Below, piece after piece: positions 7,790 to 15,524 of a stretch of DNA of 64,000 nucleotides. Positions within the stretch are counted from its first letter, which is position 1. Every line of letters begins with the position of its first letter. A program made the position numbers and the translations under genes. This stretch comes from a virus, in IMG/VR virus record IMGVR_UViG_3300037246_001555, positions 23,490 through 87,489 of that record; one strand, 5' to 3'. The notes under the pieces were generated by a model that did no database searches, was not told the origin of the DNA, and saw nothing but the letters and a program-made list of their open reading frames with translations.

Positions 7790-9294
7790 TGAGCCGGTTT
7801 CTTACAACGGACAAATCCAGTATTGGAGCCTTCGGGGATTTAAGAACCGCCGCTTTAACTCAAGAGGTCGCTATAGACTTCTCTCTTCCTCCTTCTGAGG
7901 CCTTTGTTAATATTGCTGCAAACAACTTAGGCTCTGTTTCTCAAGACACCACAAATAAGCTCCTTCAAGTTCAAAGTGGTGCTAGCGCGAATTCTGCTGC
8001 TTATCTTGGCACTCGAAGGCCGGTGCAGCACTTTCCCGGCCAGGGAGGGCTCGTACGATTTTCAGGCATCTTCACCGCCGGAGTCGTTGGAAACGTACAA
8101 CTGATTGGATTAGGCAACGAGTCAGACGGGCTTTTCTTCAGTTATAACGGGGTTGATTTTGGAGTGCTTCGTAGGACTGGTGGGAGTTTTGAGGTCCAAC
8201 AACTCGTAGTCTCCAACGGCGCGGATAACAATGCAGGTACACTTACTATCACGCTGAATGGCAATGCTAAAGAAGTAGAAGTAGAGAATGCAGATACCGC
8301 TAGAGAAGTAGCCGAAGCCATCGCCGCTACAGACTTCAGTGACGTTGGAGATGGGTGGTTAACGTCCATATTTGATGAGACAGTAGAGTTCATCTCGTAC
8401 AATTCTGAAGTTAAGGGAGGGGCCTTTTCTTTTGCGGACACCGACTCTACAGCCTCAGCCGCCTCGTTTTCTCAGGCCGTGGCCGGAGTAGCCCCGACAG
8501 AAGAGTTTATTGCTCAAGCCTCGTGGTCTGACGACGCGATGGATGGAGCGGGGGCGACTGCTATGACCCTCGATCCTACAAAAGGAAACGTGTTCGAAAT
8601 ACAGTACCAGTGGCTGGGTTTCGGAATGATCAAGTTCTTTATTGAAGAACAGAACACTGGCGACTTTGCTTTGGTTCATAAGATTAGCTACGCGAACCAG
8701 AATACGGCGCCTAGTCTTTCTAATCCGACACTACCTTTGTGTGTTTCTTCTGTGAACACTTCTAACACCTCAAACGTGACAGTTAAATCAGGCTCTATGG
8801 CGGGATTTACGGAGGGCATAGACCGCGGAGCTGCAAACGCATTTTTCGCAGCCCAAGGAGCAAAGAACGTTACTTCTGCTTCTGAGGCCCCTATACTTAC
8901 TCTTAGCTCTAAGTTGATATTCCAAGGCAGCGTTAACCCTGTAGTAAGCATACCCCAAAATGTGAATTTCTCAGCGTCTGGCTTGAGTAATAAGCAGATT
9001 TGTGAGTTCAGGATATATAGGGGGGCTTCTCTGACCGGACCTGTTGCGTATACCGACGTAAATACTAATTTCTCTGTAACTCGCTTTGACACAGCAGCTA
9101 CAGGATTCTCCGGCGGCCTGTTTCTCTTGGCTACGGAGGTGGCAAACAATGTTTCGGTGAATGTAGACCTTGCAACCTTATTTGGAGCTAGCTGGTTCAG
9201 GGGAGAAAGCATCACGATCACTACTACTATTGTAGGCGGCGGTGCTATAGATATGGAAGCAGCAGTCTCTTTTACGTGGGTAGAAAGCTTCTAA
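7789..9294 (+). CDS. Large beta-rich putative virion surface protein (501 aa)
   Basis: GTG start overlapping the preceding stop. The sequence is almost entirely beta-type, rich in Ser, Thr, Asn and Val, with few charged helices. It contains concanavalin-like stretches early (GLFFSYNGVDFGVLRRTGG, then NVFEIQYQWLGFG) where a jelly-roll may be folded, and a C-terminal beta domain after about residue 370. This is compatible with a capsid fibre, spike or receptor-binding appendage. Base composition appears lower in GC than in the flanking capsid genes. Exact function unknown. Confidence 0.6.
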   Translation: MSRFLTTDKSSIGAFGDLRTAALTQEVAIDFSLPPSEAFVNIAANNLGSVSQDTTNKLLQVQSGASANSAAYLGTRRPVQHFPGQGGLVRFSGIFTAGVVGNVQLIGLGNESDGLFFSYNGVDFGVLRRTGGSFEVQQLVVSNGADNNAGTLTITLNGNAKEVEVENADTAREVAEAIAATDFSDVGDGWLTSIFDETVEFISYNSEVKGGAFSFADTDSTASAASFSQAVAGVAPTEEFIAQASWSDDAMDGAGATAMTLDPTKGNVFEIQYQWLGFGMIKFFIEEQNTGDFALVHKISYANQNTAPSLSNPTLPLCVSSVNTSNTSNVTVKSGSMAGFTEGIDRGAANAFFAAQGAKNVTSASEAPILTLSSKLIFQGSVNPVVSIPQNVNFSASGLSNKQICEFRIYRGASLTGPVAYTDVNTNFSVTRFDTAATGFSGGLFLLATEVANNVSVNVDLATLFGASWFRGESITITTTIVGGGAIDMEAAVSFTWVESF

Positions 9295-9309
9295 ATTCCT
9301 AAACCGTTT

Positions 9310-9330
9310 TCGCGCGCCTAGTAGCGCCTA
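9310..9330. repeat. 21-bp direct repeat, right copy
   Basis: Identical to the copy at 7279. Just upstream the bases would translate as Lys-Pro-Phe-Ser-Arg-Ala-stop, matching Lys-Pro-Ala-Ser-Arg-Ala-stop at the end of the gene at 7003. The right copy therefore carries a remnant of that gene's 3' end, although no complete gene precedes it. Confidence 0.85.
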
Positions 9331-9343
9331 GAAGGAGTCAACC

Positions 9344-9616
9344 TTGTCCCAAATCCTATCGCAAAAGATTCAATCGGTGCGCCGAGGGAGTAGCTCTGTG
9401 GCCGCCACAGTAGTCAAGCTTACCACGCGGTCCGATTCCGTAGAAGTGCCGAGAATGGCTGCAACTGCGAACACCGCCGCGCAACTCCGACGCCCCGGTG
9501 ACAACGTTGTCACGGTGAGTATCACTGACATTGATACTGTTGCTTTGACGGGAAATGTCGGTGATGAGGTCCTACTCGTCACCCTTCATGATGACCCCGT
9601 TCCGGAGCTGAGGTAA
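9344..9616 (+). CDS. Small beta-rich virion-type protein, paralog B1, TTG start (90 aa)
   Basis: Starts at TTG behind an excellent site (GAAGGAG, 7-base spacing). The product is beta-type and shares with the gene at 11173 the pattern SDxVxVPxxxxx...NVVTV...GxEVLLxTLH, so they are diverged paralogs. The leader between the right direct repeat and this start probably once followed the gene at 7003 directly. Role as capsid decoration or head-completion protein is inferred from size, fold and location. Confidence 0.65.
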   Translation: MSQILSQKIQSVRRGSSSVAATVVKLTTRSDSVEVPRMAATANTAAQLRRPGDNVVTVSITDIDTVALTGNVGDEVLLVTLHDDPVPELR

Positions 9617-9619
9617 GTC

Positions 9620-9910
9620 GTGGCCCCCAAGATTTCTGACGGCACAGAGGTCAGAATTCAGGTTTCCAATAGGCTTACCCTACGGGTTCGTGAGCTGTAT
9701 CCGGTAACCGACAACGACTTTGTTTCAACCACAGCCGGAGGCCTACGTCAGGACCAGGGCGTTCTAGCCACCAAGTCTACGGTTGGCATTGCTGAGAGCG
9801 AGTTCTACACTGGAGTCTCTCGCGTCAAGGGCGCAGCTCCCGGTAGCAACCTCTATGTCAAGAATGCTGCTGGCACTCGGGCAATCGTGGTCCAGCTCGA
9901 AGACAACTAA
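9620..9910 (+). CDS. Small beta-rich virion-type protein (96 aa)
   Basis: GTG start three bases after the preceding stop. Predicted mostly beta strands (EVRIQVSNRLTLRVREL, then AAGTRAIVVQLEDN). It shows no clear relation to the two paralog pairs around it, but shares their size and composition. Tightly spaced with both neighbours. Function unknown, probably structural. Confidence 0.6.
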   Translation: MAPKISDGTEVRIQVSNRLTLRVRELYPVTDNDFVSTTAGGLRQDQGVLATKSTVGIAESEFYTGVSRVKGAAPGSNLYVKNAAGTRAIVVQLEDN

Positions 9911-9915
9911 GTCTG

Positions 9916-10197
9916 GTGGCTGAACTATTGCCTACATCTGAGAAGAACTACGAGTTCCGTTCGAAGATCTACAAGTTCTCAGAGTTCGCCTACGCTGGTA
10001 CGGAAATCACCTTCAAGGTTGATCAATCCGCTGTATCGTCGGTGGCGGTACTCCCCGCCTCAGGGGCGCCTACCGTGACTCTGGGATCGTCTGACTCGAA
10101 TTTCGAGAAGACGGTAACGATAGCCTTAGGCAGCGCATCGGCCACTGTTGTAATTGTCACTGCCCACGGTAAAACCGCGGCGGGAGTTAAACCGTAA
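9916..10197 (+). CDS. Small beta-rich virion-type protein, paralog A2 (93 aa)
   Basis: Paralog of the gene at 7003: both have TxxKVDQSA or FLVDQSA, then a Pro-rich turn, then SDSNFEKTVTxAxGSxxAxVV. A GTG start is used; a TTG four codons later is possible, since neither has a strong ribosome binding site. Its stop TAA overlaps the ATG of the next gene. The A1/A2 duplication with different flanks suggests an old tandem duplication in this decoration-type cluster. Confidence 0.6.
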   Translation: MAELLPTSEKNYEFRSKIYKFSEFAYAGTEITFKVDQSAVSSVAVLPASGAPTVTLGSSDSNFEKTVTIALGSASATVVIVTAHGKTAAGVKP

Positions 10198-10964
10198 TGC
10201 CCTCTGCATACGATACATCCGGACGCCTGAAGAAGAACGCGCTCCTTGGAACCTCCCTTGCGGTAGACCCCGACCAGGCGGTTCAGAAGGGTCAGTTCGA
10301 GGAGCTTCACGCTGAGGCCAAAGGAGTCGCTGGTCAGGGCCGTGAGCCCATGCTCGGCAGGCTACAGGGCCGCTGGCAGGAGTTCGGTCAGCAACAGCAG
10401 CATAGGCTTCAGACTATAGCCGAACGTAAAGGGTCGCTTGAGACTCAGTACTCTGGTCTGGGTGACTCTAAGATGGAGGCAGGCTTCGCCGCCAATAAGC
10501 GGTACTCTCAAGGTGAGGGCTATAATGCGAAGTCAACTTCGGCCCTAGCTAAGGCCGGAATGCCTACGGACTTCTTGAACGAGGCTAGGGAGAGCTTCTA
10601 CAAGGAGTTCTACCATGAGCTGCGATCCGCGGCGAAGAAAAAGAGCAAGGGTGGCTTTCTTGGGAAGATGCTCCCGTCTAAGCTTTCAAAGAAGATGGGC
10701 AAAATAATCCCAAGCAAGATCTCTAGAGTCCTGGGTCTCCCAAGCGGAAGCAAGCACAGCTCCGAAGCAGCGCTCGCCAAGTACGCAAAGAACATGTGGG
10801 AGGCGCGTTACGGTGACCCGGTGGAGCAGCAGTATCGCGAACGAATTAGTGCTGAGGTCGATACACTCAACCAGCAGTATATCCCGCTGCAAGAAGAAGA
10901 GCTTGACCGTCAGGAGCGTCTGGCGGATCGGGCTGAACTCTATAACATGTTCCTTGGAGAATAA
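10197..10964 (+). CDS. Hypothetical helical virion-region protein (255 aa)
   Basis: A Gln/Glu/Lys-rich helical protein. Residues about 145-190 form a basic amphipathic run (KKKSKGGFLGKMLPSKLSKK and then KIIPSKISRVLGLP) resembling membrane-active or DNA-binding helices. A coiled coil follows (EVDTLNQQYIPLQEEELDRQ). Stop-start overlap couples it to the gene before. Possibly an internal head or ejected protein; no family recognised. Confidence 0.6.
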   Translation: MPSAYDTSGRLKKNALLGTSLAVDPDQAVQKGQFEELHAEAKGVAGQGREPMLGRLQGRWQEFGQQQQHRLQTIAERKGSLETQYSGLGDSKMEAGFAANKRYSQGEGYNAKSTSALAKAGMPTDFLNEARESFYKEFYHELRSAAKKKSKGGFLGKMLPSKLSKKMGKIIPSKISRVLGLPSGSKHSSEAALAKYAKNMWEARYGDPVEQQYRERISAEVDTLNQQYIPLQEEELDRQERLADRAELYNMFLGE

Positions 10965-10967
10965 TCA

Positions 10968-11171
10968 ATGAATTGGCTTCGTTCGACTCTGTTGAAGATA
11001 GCACGTAACGCAATCGACCAGCTCATTCAGGAGGCTATGGATTCGGCGATCAAGGAACTTAACGAAGAGATCGACGCGGCGTTCGAGGACGAACGTGAGC
11101 GGGCGGCTCTCAAATCTGGAATCGTGATGCTCCGACAGCGCGTAGCTTTGGCGATTAGAGAGAGGCTATAA
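10968..11171 (+). CDS. Small helical protein (67 aa)
   Basis: Almost entirely helical and amphipathic (LIQEAMDSAIKELNEEIDAA). Good ribosome binding site (GGAGAATAATCA before ATG). It is one base from the next gene's start region and closely follows the preceding gene. Function unknown. Confidence 0.55.
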   Translation: MNWLRSTLLKIARNAIDQLIQEAMDSAIKELNEEIDAAFEDERERAALKSGIVMLRQRVALAIRERL

Positions 11172-11172
11172 C

Positions 11173-11505
11173 ATGCCCAGTCTTGATAACAGCTATAATG
11201 CCGCTTCCGTGTTTGTAGATGTCCCCGGACGCCCCGATCAGGTAGCTCGTGTGTGGCGCCTAAGAATGCAGTCCAGCTCTGATACTGTAACGGTGCCTGA
11301 GTTGCTGACTCGTTCTGGGTCGAATGATCAAAGCTCCGTACGGGTACTCGACCCGGCCACTGGCGTGACGACTAACGCAGCGGCCACCACTTCGAACAAC
11401 GAGAATGTGGTGACAGTTGCGAGTTCCTCGGCCGGTAGTGAGGTTGTGCTTTTCACGCTTCATCCCCGAAATGCCCGAGGTACCGTGGCCCCTGACCCCT
11501 CGTAA
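11173..11505 (+). CDS. Small beta-rich virion-type protein, paralog B2 (110 aa)
   Basis: Contains SSDTVTVPELLTRSGSN, then ENVVTVASSSAGSEVVLFTL, which aligns with the gene at 9344 across both strand pairs. It is the last gene of the capsid-proximal transcript before the next promoter. Decoration or head-associated role inferred as for the paralog. Confidence 0.65.
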   Translation: MPSLDNSYNAASVFVDVPGRPDQVARVWRLRMQSSSDTVTVPELLTRSGSNDQSSVRVLDPATGVTTNAAATTSNNENVVTVASSSAGSEVVLFTLHPRNARGTVAPDPS

Positions 11506-11528
11506 TACCGGCCTAAACAAAGCCTTAG

Positions 11529-11549
11529 ACGGTATTATTTACTAGACGA
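11529..11549 (+). promoter_or_regulatory. Phage-type promoter
   Basis: ACGGTATTATTTACTAG then ACGA, one of six matching sites. It lies about 100 bases upstream of the next strong ribosome binding site; the spacer has no gene. Confidence 0.75.
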
Positions 11550-11651
11550 CTAAGGGTGTGGTGAACATCCTAGTTGTTTCACTAAACAAAACAATTGGAG
11601 ATTGCTGACCCCCGTTGGAGGGAAGGACTCTTCGCTGAGAAGGAGAATCCA

Positions 11652-12035
11652 ATGGCGCATGACGTTAAGATTCGTTTCAAGTCGTTCCTGCCGGGTGGCG
11701 GGTACGACAGTTCCGGAAACCCCGTGCAGGGTAAGACGCGCGTAGTCGGCATCGTTGATGTGACTTCGTATGACGGCGAAGAGGGTGATCAGTTCGACGC
11801 CCGCTCCGTTGGTCTCACCAACATCGACGCCTTGACCCTTCGTGTCCGGGACCAGATGGACGGATCGTTCCCTGGTGCAAAGAATCGTGACTGCCTGTAC
11901 TCGCAGAGTACCGGTCACTTCTACCTGCTCACTCGCGTTGCCACTGGCGTGGCTCTGGGTGTGGTTGCAGGAAGCACCGAGACGCTGGAGTTCGACGCTT
12001 TCGGCGACAGTGTTGCGGACGTGGAGCTGACCTAG
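11652..12035 (+). CDS. Abundant virion protein candidate (127 aa)
   Basis: The ATG preceded by GAGAAGGAG is preferred to an in-frame TTG 57 bases upstream. The product is beta-rich with moderate acidity (VVGIVDVTSYDGEEGDQFD). It is the only gene between a phage-type promoter and a strong terminator, so it is probably made in high amounts, like capsid cement, head-tail or tail tube proteins. Family not recognised. Confidence 0.65.
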   Translation: MAHDVKIRFKSFLPGGGYDSSGNPVQGKTRVVGIVDVTSYDGEEGDQFDARSVGLTNIDALTLRVRDQMDGSFPGAKNRDCLYSQSTGHFYLLTRVATGVALGVVAGSTETLEFDAFGDSVADVELT

Positions 12036-12064
12036 CACCAAGTCAGGACAGCCCTGAACCAGAT

Positions 12065-12095
12065 AGAGGAGGTCCGTATCCTACGGGCCTCCTCT
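12065..12095 (+). terminator. Intrinsic terminator
   Basis: A 14-bp stem (AGAGGAGGTCCGTA with TACGGGCCTCCTCT, one G-T pair) and 3-base loop, then TTTCTACTT. It closes a monocistronic unit with the promoter at 11529. Confidence 0.8.
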
Positions 12096-12123
12096 TTCTA
12101 CTTAAATCACTTGAGAGGTCTCT

Positions 12124-12309
12124 ATGTCAAGTTACGAAGCCCCGTTGAGATGTCAGCAATGCGGGATGGTTATTCGGAAAAAGCCCAAGGCTAAAACCCC
12201 GAAGTACTGCCCTCAATGCCGTGAAACAAAGCAGCAGGCTTGGAAGAAGGCAAACCTCTCACCAGCCGCCCAACGCAAATCGCGTTTTCAGGCGATACCT
12301 AACAAGTAA
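12124..12309 (+). CDS. Small zinc-ribbon protein (61 aa)
   Basis: Two CxxC pairs (RCQQCGMVIRKK, then KYCPQCRETK) 16 residues apart would bind one zinc ion, and the remainder is basic. Similar tiny zinc ribbons in phages may bind nucleic acid or regulate transcription. The ribosome binding site is GAGAGGTCTCT. Its position between terminator and structural genes gives no further hint. Confidence 0.65.
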   Translation: MSSYEAPLRCQQCGMVIRKKPKAKTPKYCPQCRETKQQAWKKANLSPAAQRKSRFQAIPNK

Positions 12310-12321
12310 GGAGAAATTCAA

Positions 12322-12576
12322 ATGGCTACTGTTGCCAAGCGCTATATTCTGCCCCTCGGCCCCGTGAAGATTGAGGTGATTAACATCACTGCAATCACGG
12401 ATGCCGATACAGTCACAAGTAGCATTCAACGCCCCGACTTCGGCTTGTTTGTTCAGGGTGAAGATGCTGGAAATACCCAGCTCGCGACCAATGTTTCGAT
12501 CTCTGGTCGAACGGTCACTCTGAACAATGGGAACTTCTCAAGTTCCACTGGAGTCCTGCTTCTGTTCGGCTTCTAG
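12322..12576 (+). CDS. Small beta-rich virion-type protein (84 aa)
   Basis: Preceded by AAGGAG. Beta-type sequence with ITDADTVTSSI and SISGRTVTLNNGNF, ending in a hydrophobic strand (GVLLLFGF). The pattern is reminiscent of the B-type paralogs (9344 and 11173), but identity is too low to insist. Probably structural. Confidence 0.6.
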   Translation: MATVAKRYILPLGPVKIEVINITAITDADTVTSSIQRPDFGLFVQGEDAGNTQLATNVSISGRTVTLNNGNFSSSTGVLLLFGF

Positions 12577-12608
12577 GCGTGAAAAACTCGTAGGGGAGGA
12601 GGTACGTT

Positions 12609-13304
12609 ATGGTAGTTGATCTGCCTAAATGTGGGCGTCCGTTGGATGTTCGATATCATCAATGTGAGCTTGGAGTGGACCTACCGTCCGCGTTCATGCA
12701 CGATTTGTGGTCTATAGATAGCCACCTGTATCCTATTTTCCATCCGTATCGAATTCTTTGGGACGATTTGGTCAATAGCTACACCGGGGCAACTCAGGAC
12801 GAGCGCTATCCCATTACTGAGAACAGCCATCGTGTTGGCGAGCTGGTTATGGGCCACGTTCTCTCCAACGGGCAGGGAGTACCTACTCCTGACGGTTCTT
12901 GGCATATTTGGCGTTGGTGCGAGCCCGCTCGCGCGTGGGCTCACATCATTCCTGTAGAGTCCAAGGATCGGACTTACTTGAGACTCTTGGTTGAACGCCT
13001 CTGGCTTCAGGCTAAGTACAATGACAGGTACGGCCACCGGGGCTATCAGAAGATGATGGAAGAGGCAGACGTTGATCAGAGACAGAAGATTGCCGATGAT
13101 AAGAATGATCTCATGGGCGAGATTCACAAGGCTAATTCAGGGATGATGAAACGCATCATATCTAACTATGAGCGTGGGGTGGTTGATTCCACCAATCCAC
13201 AGAAGGAATCTGTGATTTCATATACCGGGCAGACGAATAAGAGTAGGACTGTGCGCCCTCTTGAAGACCGCGAAGGTGGTTTGATCCTCCCCGACGATAT
13301 GTAG
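12609..13304 (+). CDS. Hypothetical protein of the virion cluster (231 aa)
   Basis: Strong site GGGGAGGAGG. The N-terminal 130 residues are rich in aromatic residues and His (HDLWSIDSHLYPIFHPYRIL, SWHIWRWCEPARAW); the C-terminal 100 residues are helical and charged. Proteins of this kind are found beside adaptor/nozzle genes in short-tailed phages, but I cannot assign a function. Spacing puts it in one unit with the fibre-like gene downstream. Confidence 0.6.
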   Translation: MVVDLPKCGRPLDVRYHQCELGVDLPSAFMHDLWSIDSHLYPIFHPYRILWDDLVNSYTGATQDERYPITENSHRVGELVMGHVLSNGQGVPTPDGSWHIWRWCEPARAWAHIIPVESKDRTYLRLLVERLWLQAKYNDRYGHRGYQKMMEEADVDQRQKIADDKNDLMGEIHKANSGMMKRIISNYERGVVDSTNPQKESVISYTGQTNKSRTVRPLEDREGGLILPDDM

Positions 13305-13312
13305 GAGCGTGC

Positions 13313-14638
13313 GTGGCAACCTCAGCTAAAAGGTACGGTCTTGAAGTTACCAACGATCTTGAGTTGGAGCTAAGACTTAGGCGCATTGAAGGTGAAATTG
13401 ACAAGCGTCCGGTGTCTAGCGACTTCGCAGACTCCGACGCAGTGCAGCGCGTAGACACCATTCCTCAAGTCACTGGGCTTCGTGTGAAGGGTAAGACCGC
13501 CGGTGCAGTTACTGTGGCTTGGAATCAAGTACGGATTTCTGATCTTCGGCGATACGAGCTGACTATAGCTGAAGACTTGGCCTTTTCTATCAATGTCCAG
13601 ACCTTCAATGTTGCTGGTACAGAGTTTCAGTTCAGCACGGTAGCTGAGGAAGGAGGCGGTGGAGACACTACGATCTTTGCTAAGGTGCGGGCCCGGAATA
13701 GGGCGGGCACACCGGGCCCCTTCTCGGCGGTGCTCAACACCGAGACAGGTCAGGCCCAGTCCGCGGACATTGCTGACGGCGCTGTTACGGCTGAGAAGGT
13801 CGATCCTGATGACCCGATTCAGTTCTCCGGGCTAGATGATGCTGATGTTGGTGCTAAGCTGGCTTTGAGCGGCTTTATCAACAATCTGAGGTTGTCAAAC
13901 AACAGCGATGATTCCGATCATGATATAGATATTGCTGTTGGTGTTGCTAGGGATTCGACTAACGCTTTGTCTATTTCGCTCACAAGCGGATTTTTAAAGC
14001 GAATTGATGCACCGTGGACCGCCGGAAGTGGCGGCGGGGGGTTGCCTTCCACGGTAACTTTGTCGGCGGATACCCCGTATTTTGTGTTCTTGGTGTCTAA
14101 CTCCTCAGGTACATCAACAGACGCGGGGTTCGATGATGATCCGGCTGCCGTTAATCTATTAGCGGTAACTGGAGGTTTTACTCGATTCAGACGTATAGGG
14201 TGTGTAGTCACAGACTCTAGTTCGAACATTCTACCGTTTCTTCAGTACGGAGACTACTTCCAGCTAGGCGATCCGCAACAGGATATTGATATTACGGACC
14301 CGGGTACTTCTGTGCTTACACACACGTTGACTCATATACCTGTAGGTATTGAATGTCTAGTGAATTGCACTTTGAACTGGTGTCCGAATTCGGACGACAA
14401 CTGGAGCGGTGTTGTGAAATACGGCCCAGCCGGCGCTTCCTTTTTACCCGCCGTTGACTTCACCAGCTTTGATGGCCGCTCCCGTGGCGACGCTCGGAGT
14501 ATACAGCACTCGCCTCAAATCCTAGTAACGTCTTCCGGCACGTTCAAAACTGATGCTTCAGCTAGTCGAGTCAATCTGCATTTTGTGGTTATGATTCACG
14601 GATGGACTGACCTTAGAGGTAAAGACGGTACGGCATAA
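13313..14638 (+). CDS. Tail appendage/fibre protein with FN3-like domain (441 aa)
   Basis: GTG start after TAGGAG. A coiled N-terminal helix (NDLELELRLRRIEGEID) is followed by a fibronectin type III-like domain at about 45-140 (VTGLRVKGKTAGAVTVAW, ending VRARNRAGTPGPFSAV). Then comes IADGAVTAEKVDPDD, the linker repeat typical of phage fibres. The C-terminal 250 residues are beta-rich and probably trimerise or bind a receptor. Location before the adaptor and nozzle supports a tail or collar fibre. Confidence 0.65.
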   Translation: MATSAKRYGLEVTNDLELELRLRRIEGEIDKRPVSSDFADSDAVQRVDTIPQVTGLRVKGKTAGAVTVAWNQVRISDLRRYELTIAEDLAFSINVQTFNVAGTEFQFSTVAEEGGGGDTTIFAKVRARNRAGTPGPFSAVLNTETGQAQSADIADGAVTAEKVDPDDPIQFSGLDDADVGAKLALSGFINNLRLSNNSDDSDHDIDIAVGVARDSTNALSISLTSGFLKRIDAPWTAGSGGGGLPSTVTLSADTPYFVFLVSNSSGTSTDAGFDDDPAAVNLLAVTGGFTRFRRIGCVVTDSSSNILPFLQYGDYFQLGDPQQDIDITDPGTSVLTHTLTHIPVGIECLVNCTLNWCPNSDDNWSGVVKYGPAGASFLPAVDFTSFDGRSRGDARSIQHSPQILVTSSGTFKTDASASRVNLHFVVMIHGWTDLRGKDGTA

Positions 14639-14653
14639 CTAAGGAGAAGATGA

Positions 14654-15346
14654 ATGGCAACCATTGATGACAATTTGTCCGGGCTAAGAGACCGCACTAG
14701 GCGGTGGCTCCACGAGCTAGCTCCCGGTAACTCCTTTTGGAGTAACACGTTTATTGACCAGCAAATCAACGTCTCCTATAGGCGCCGCTGTGCAAATCTC
14801 GTGATGGCCTTTGAGGGTTACTTCACGAACGTCGCGACTAGAGATCTCGTCGCAGATCAGGAGAGGTACGCTTGGCCTCCCGGCTTTGAGCGTTGTGAGA
14901 AGATGGAGCTGGTTAGAACAGACGGTACCACGGTGCCGCTTGAGGCGCAACGCCGTCACTACAGCGTCAATTTCACCGAAGTGAACAACACCCAAGACTC
15001 CTACGTCCCCACATATCGCCCCATTGGCGGAGGCTTTGTACTAGAGCCCGCGCCGGGCGAGACCACTGCGAACGGTATCCGAATGGAGTACCACGGCCTC
15101 CCCACGCTGATGCAGGCTGATGGCGACTCCATGCACGCGGACTTCCCTCGTAGTTTTGACGAGCTGGTGGTGCTGGACTCGGTAATCGCTTGCATGGACT
15201 CAGAGAACCTGATGGAGACCGGAGCCATGCGTACCGCCCTCCGCCAGCGCAGCGACTGGGAACAAGACTGGGAAAGGTACATTGACGGTAAGATCATCGG
15301 TACCAACAAGATTCAACCCTTTGTCCCTCACTACGCGGACGCCTAA
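14654..15346 (+). CDS. Head-tail adaptor protein (putative, SU10-like; 230 aa)
   Basis: Starts after AAGGAG. The N-terminus carries LRDRTRRWLHELAPGNSFWSN then IDQQINVSYRRRCANLVMAF. This is the helical pattern of portal-bound adaptor/connector proteins of short-tailed phages, in which an R-x-x-W/L helix is followed by a paired helix. The next gene looks like a nozzle protein, the usual partner of such an adaptor. Assignment is from pattern and order; a head-completion protein of another family is the alternative. Confidence 0.5.
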   Translation: MATIDDNLSGLRDRTRRWLHELAPGNSFWSNTFIDQQINVSYRRRCANLVMAFEGYFTNVATRDLVADQERYAWPPGFERCEKMELVRTDGTTVPLEAQRRHYSVNFTEVNNTQDSYVPTYRPIGGGFVLEPAPGETTANGIRMEYHGLPTLMQADGDSMHADFPRSFDELVVLDSVIACMDSENLMETGAMRTALRQRSDWEQDWERYIDGKIIGTNKIQPFVPHYADA

Positions 15347-15374
15347 TAACTACAACCAACACAGGAGTTTTATC

Positions 15375-15524
15375 ATGATGGATTACGGAAACAGCAACGA
15401 AAGAAGCATGCGGCATCATCCCAAGTCTAAGGGAGCACACAAGAAGTACATGGCAGATATGAAAAAGAAGGACAAGGCGAAGGACAAGCTGAAGGACAAG
15501 GCGAAGGAGAGAGGCTTCAAGTAA
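15375..15524 (+). CDS. Tiny Lys-rich protein (49 aa)
   Basis: Two adjacent ATG codons follow ACAGGAG; the first is used. The C-terminus is a repetitive helix of Lys, Asp and Ala (KKKDKAKDKLKDKAKERG). Its stop abuts the ATG of the nozzle-like gene. Possibly an internal DNA-binding or assembly peptide; unrecognised. Confidence 0.6.
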   Translation: MMDYGNSNERSMRHHPKSKGAHKKYMADMKKKDKAKDKLKDKAKERGFK

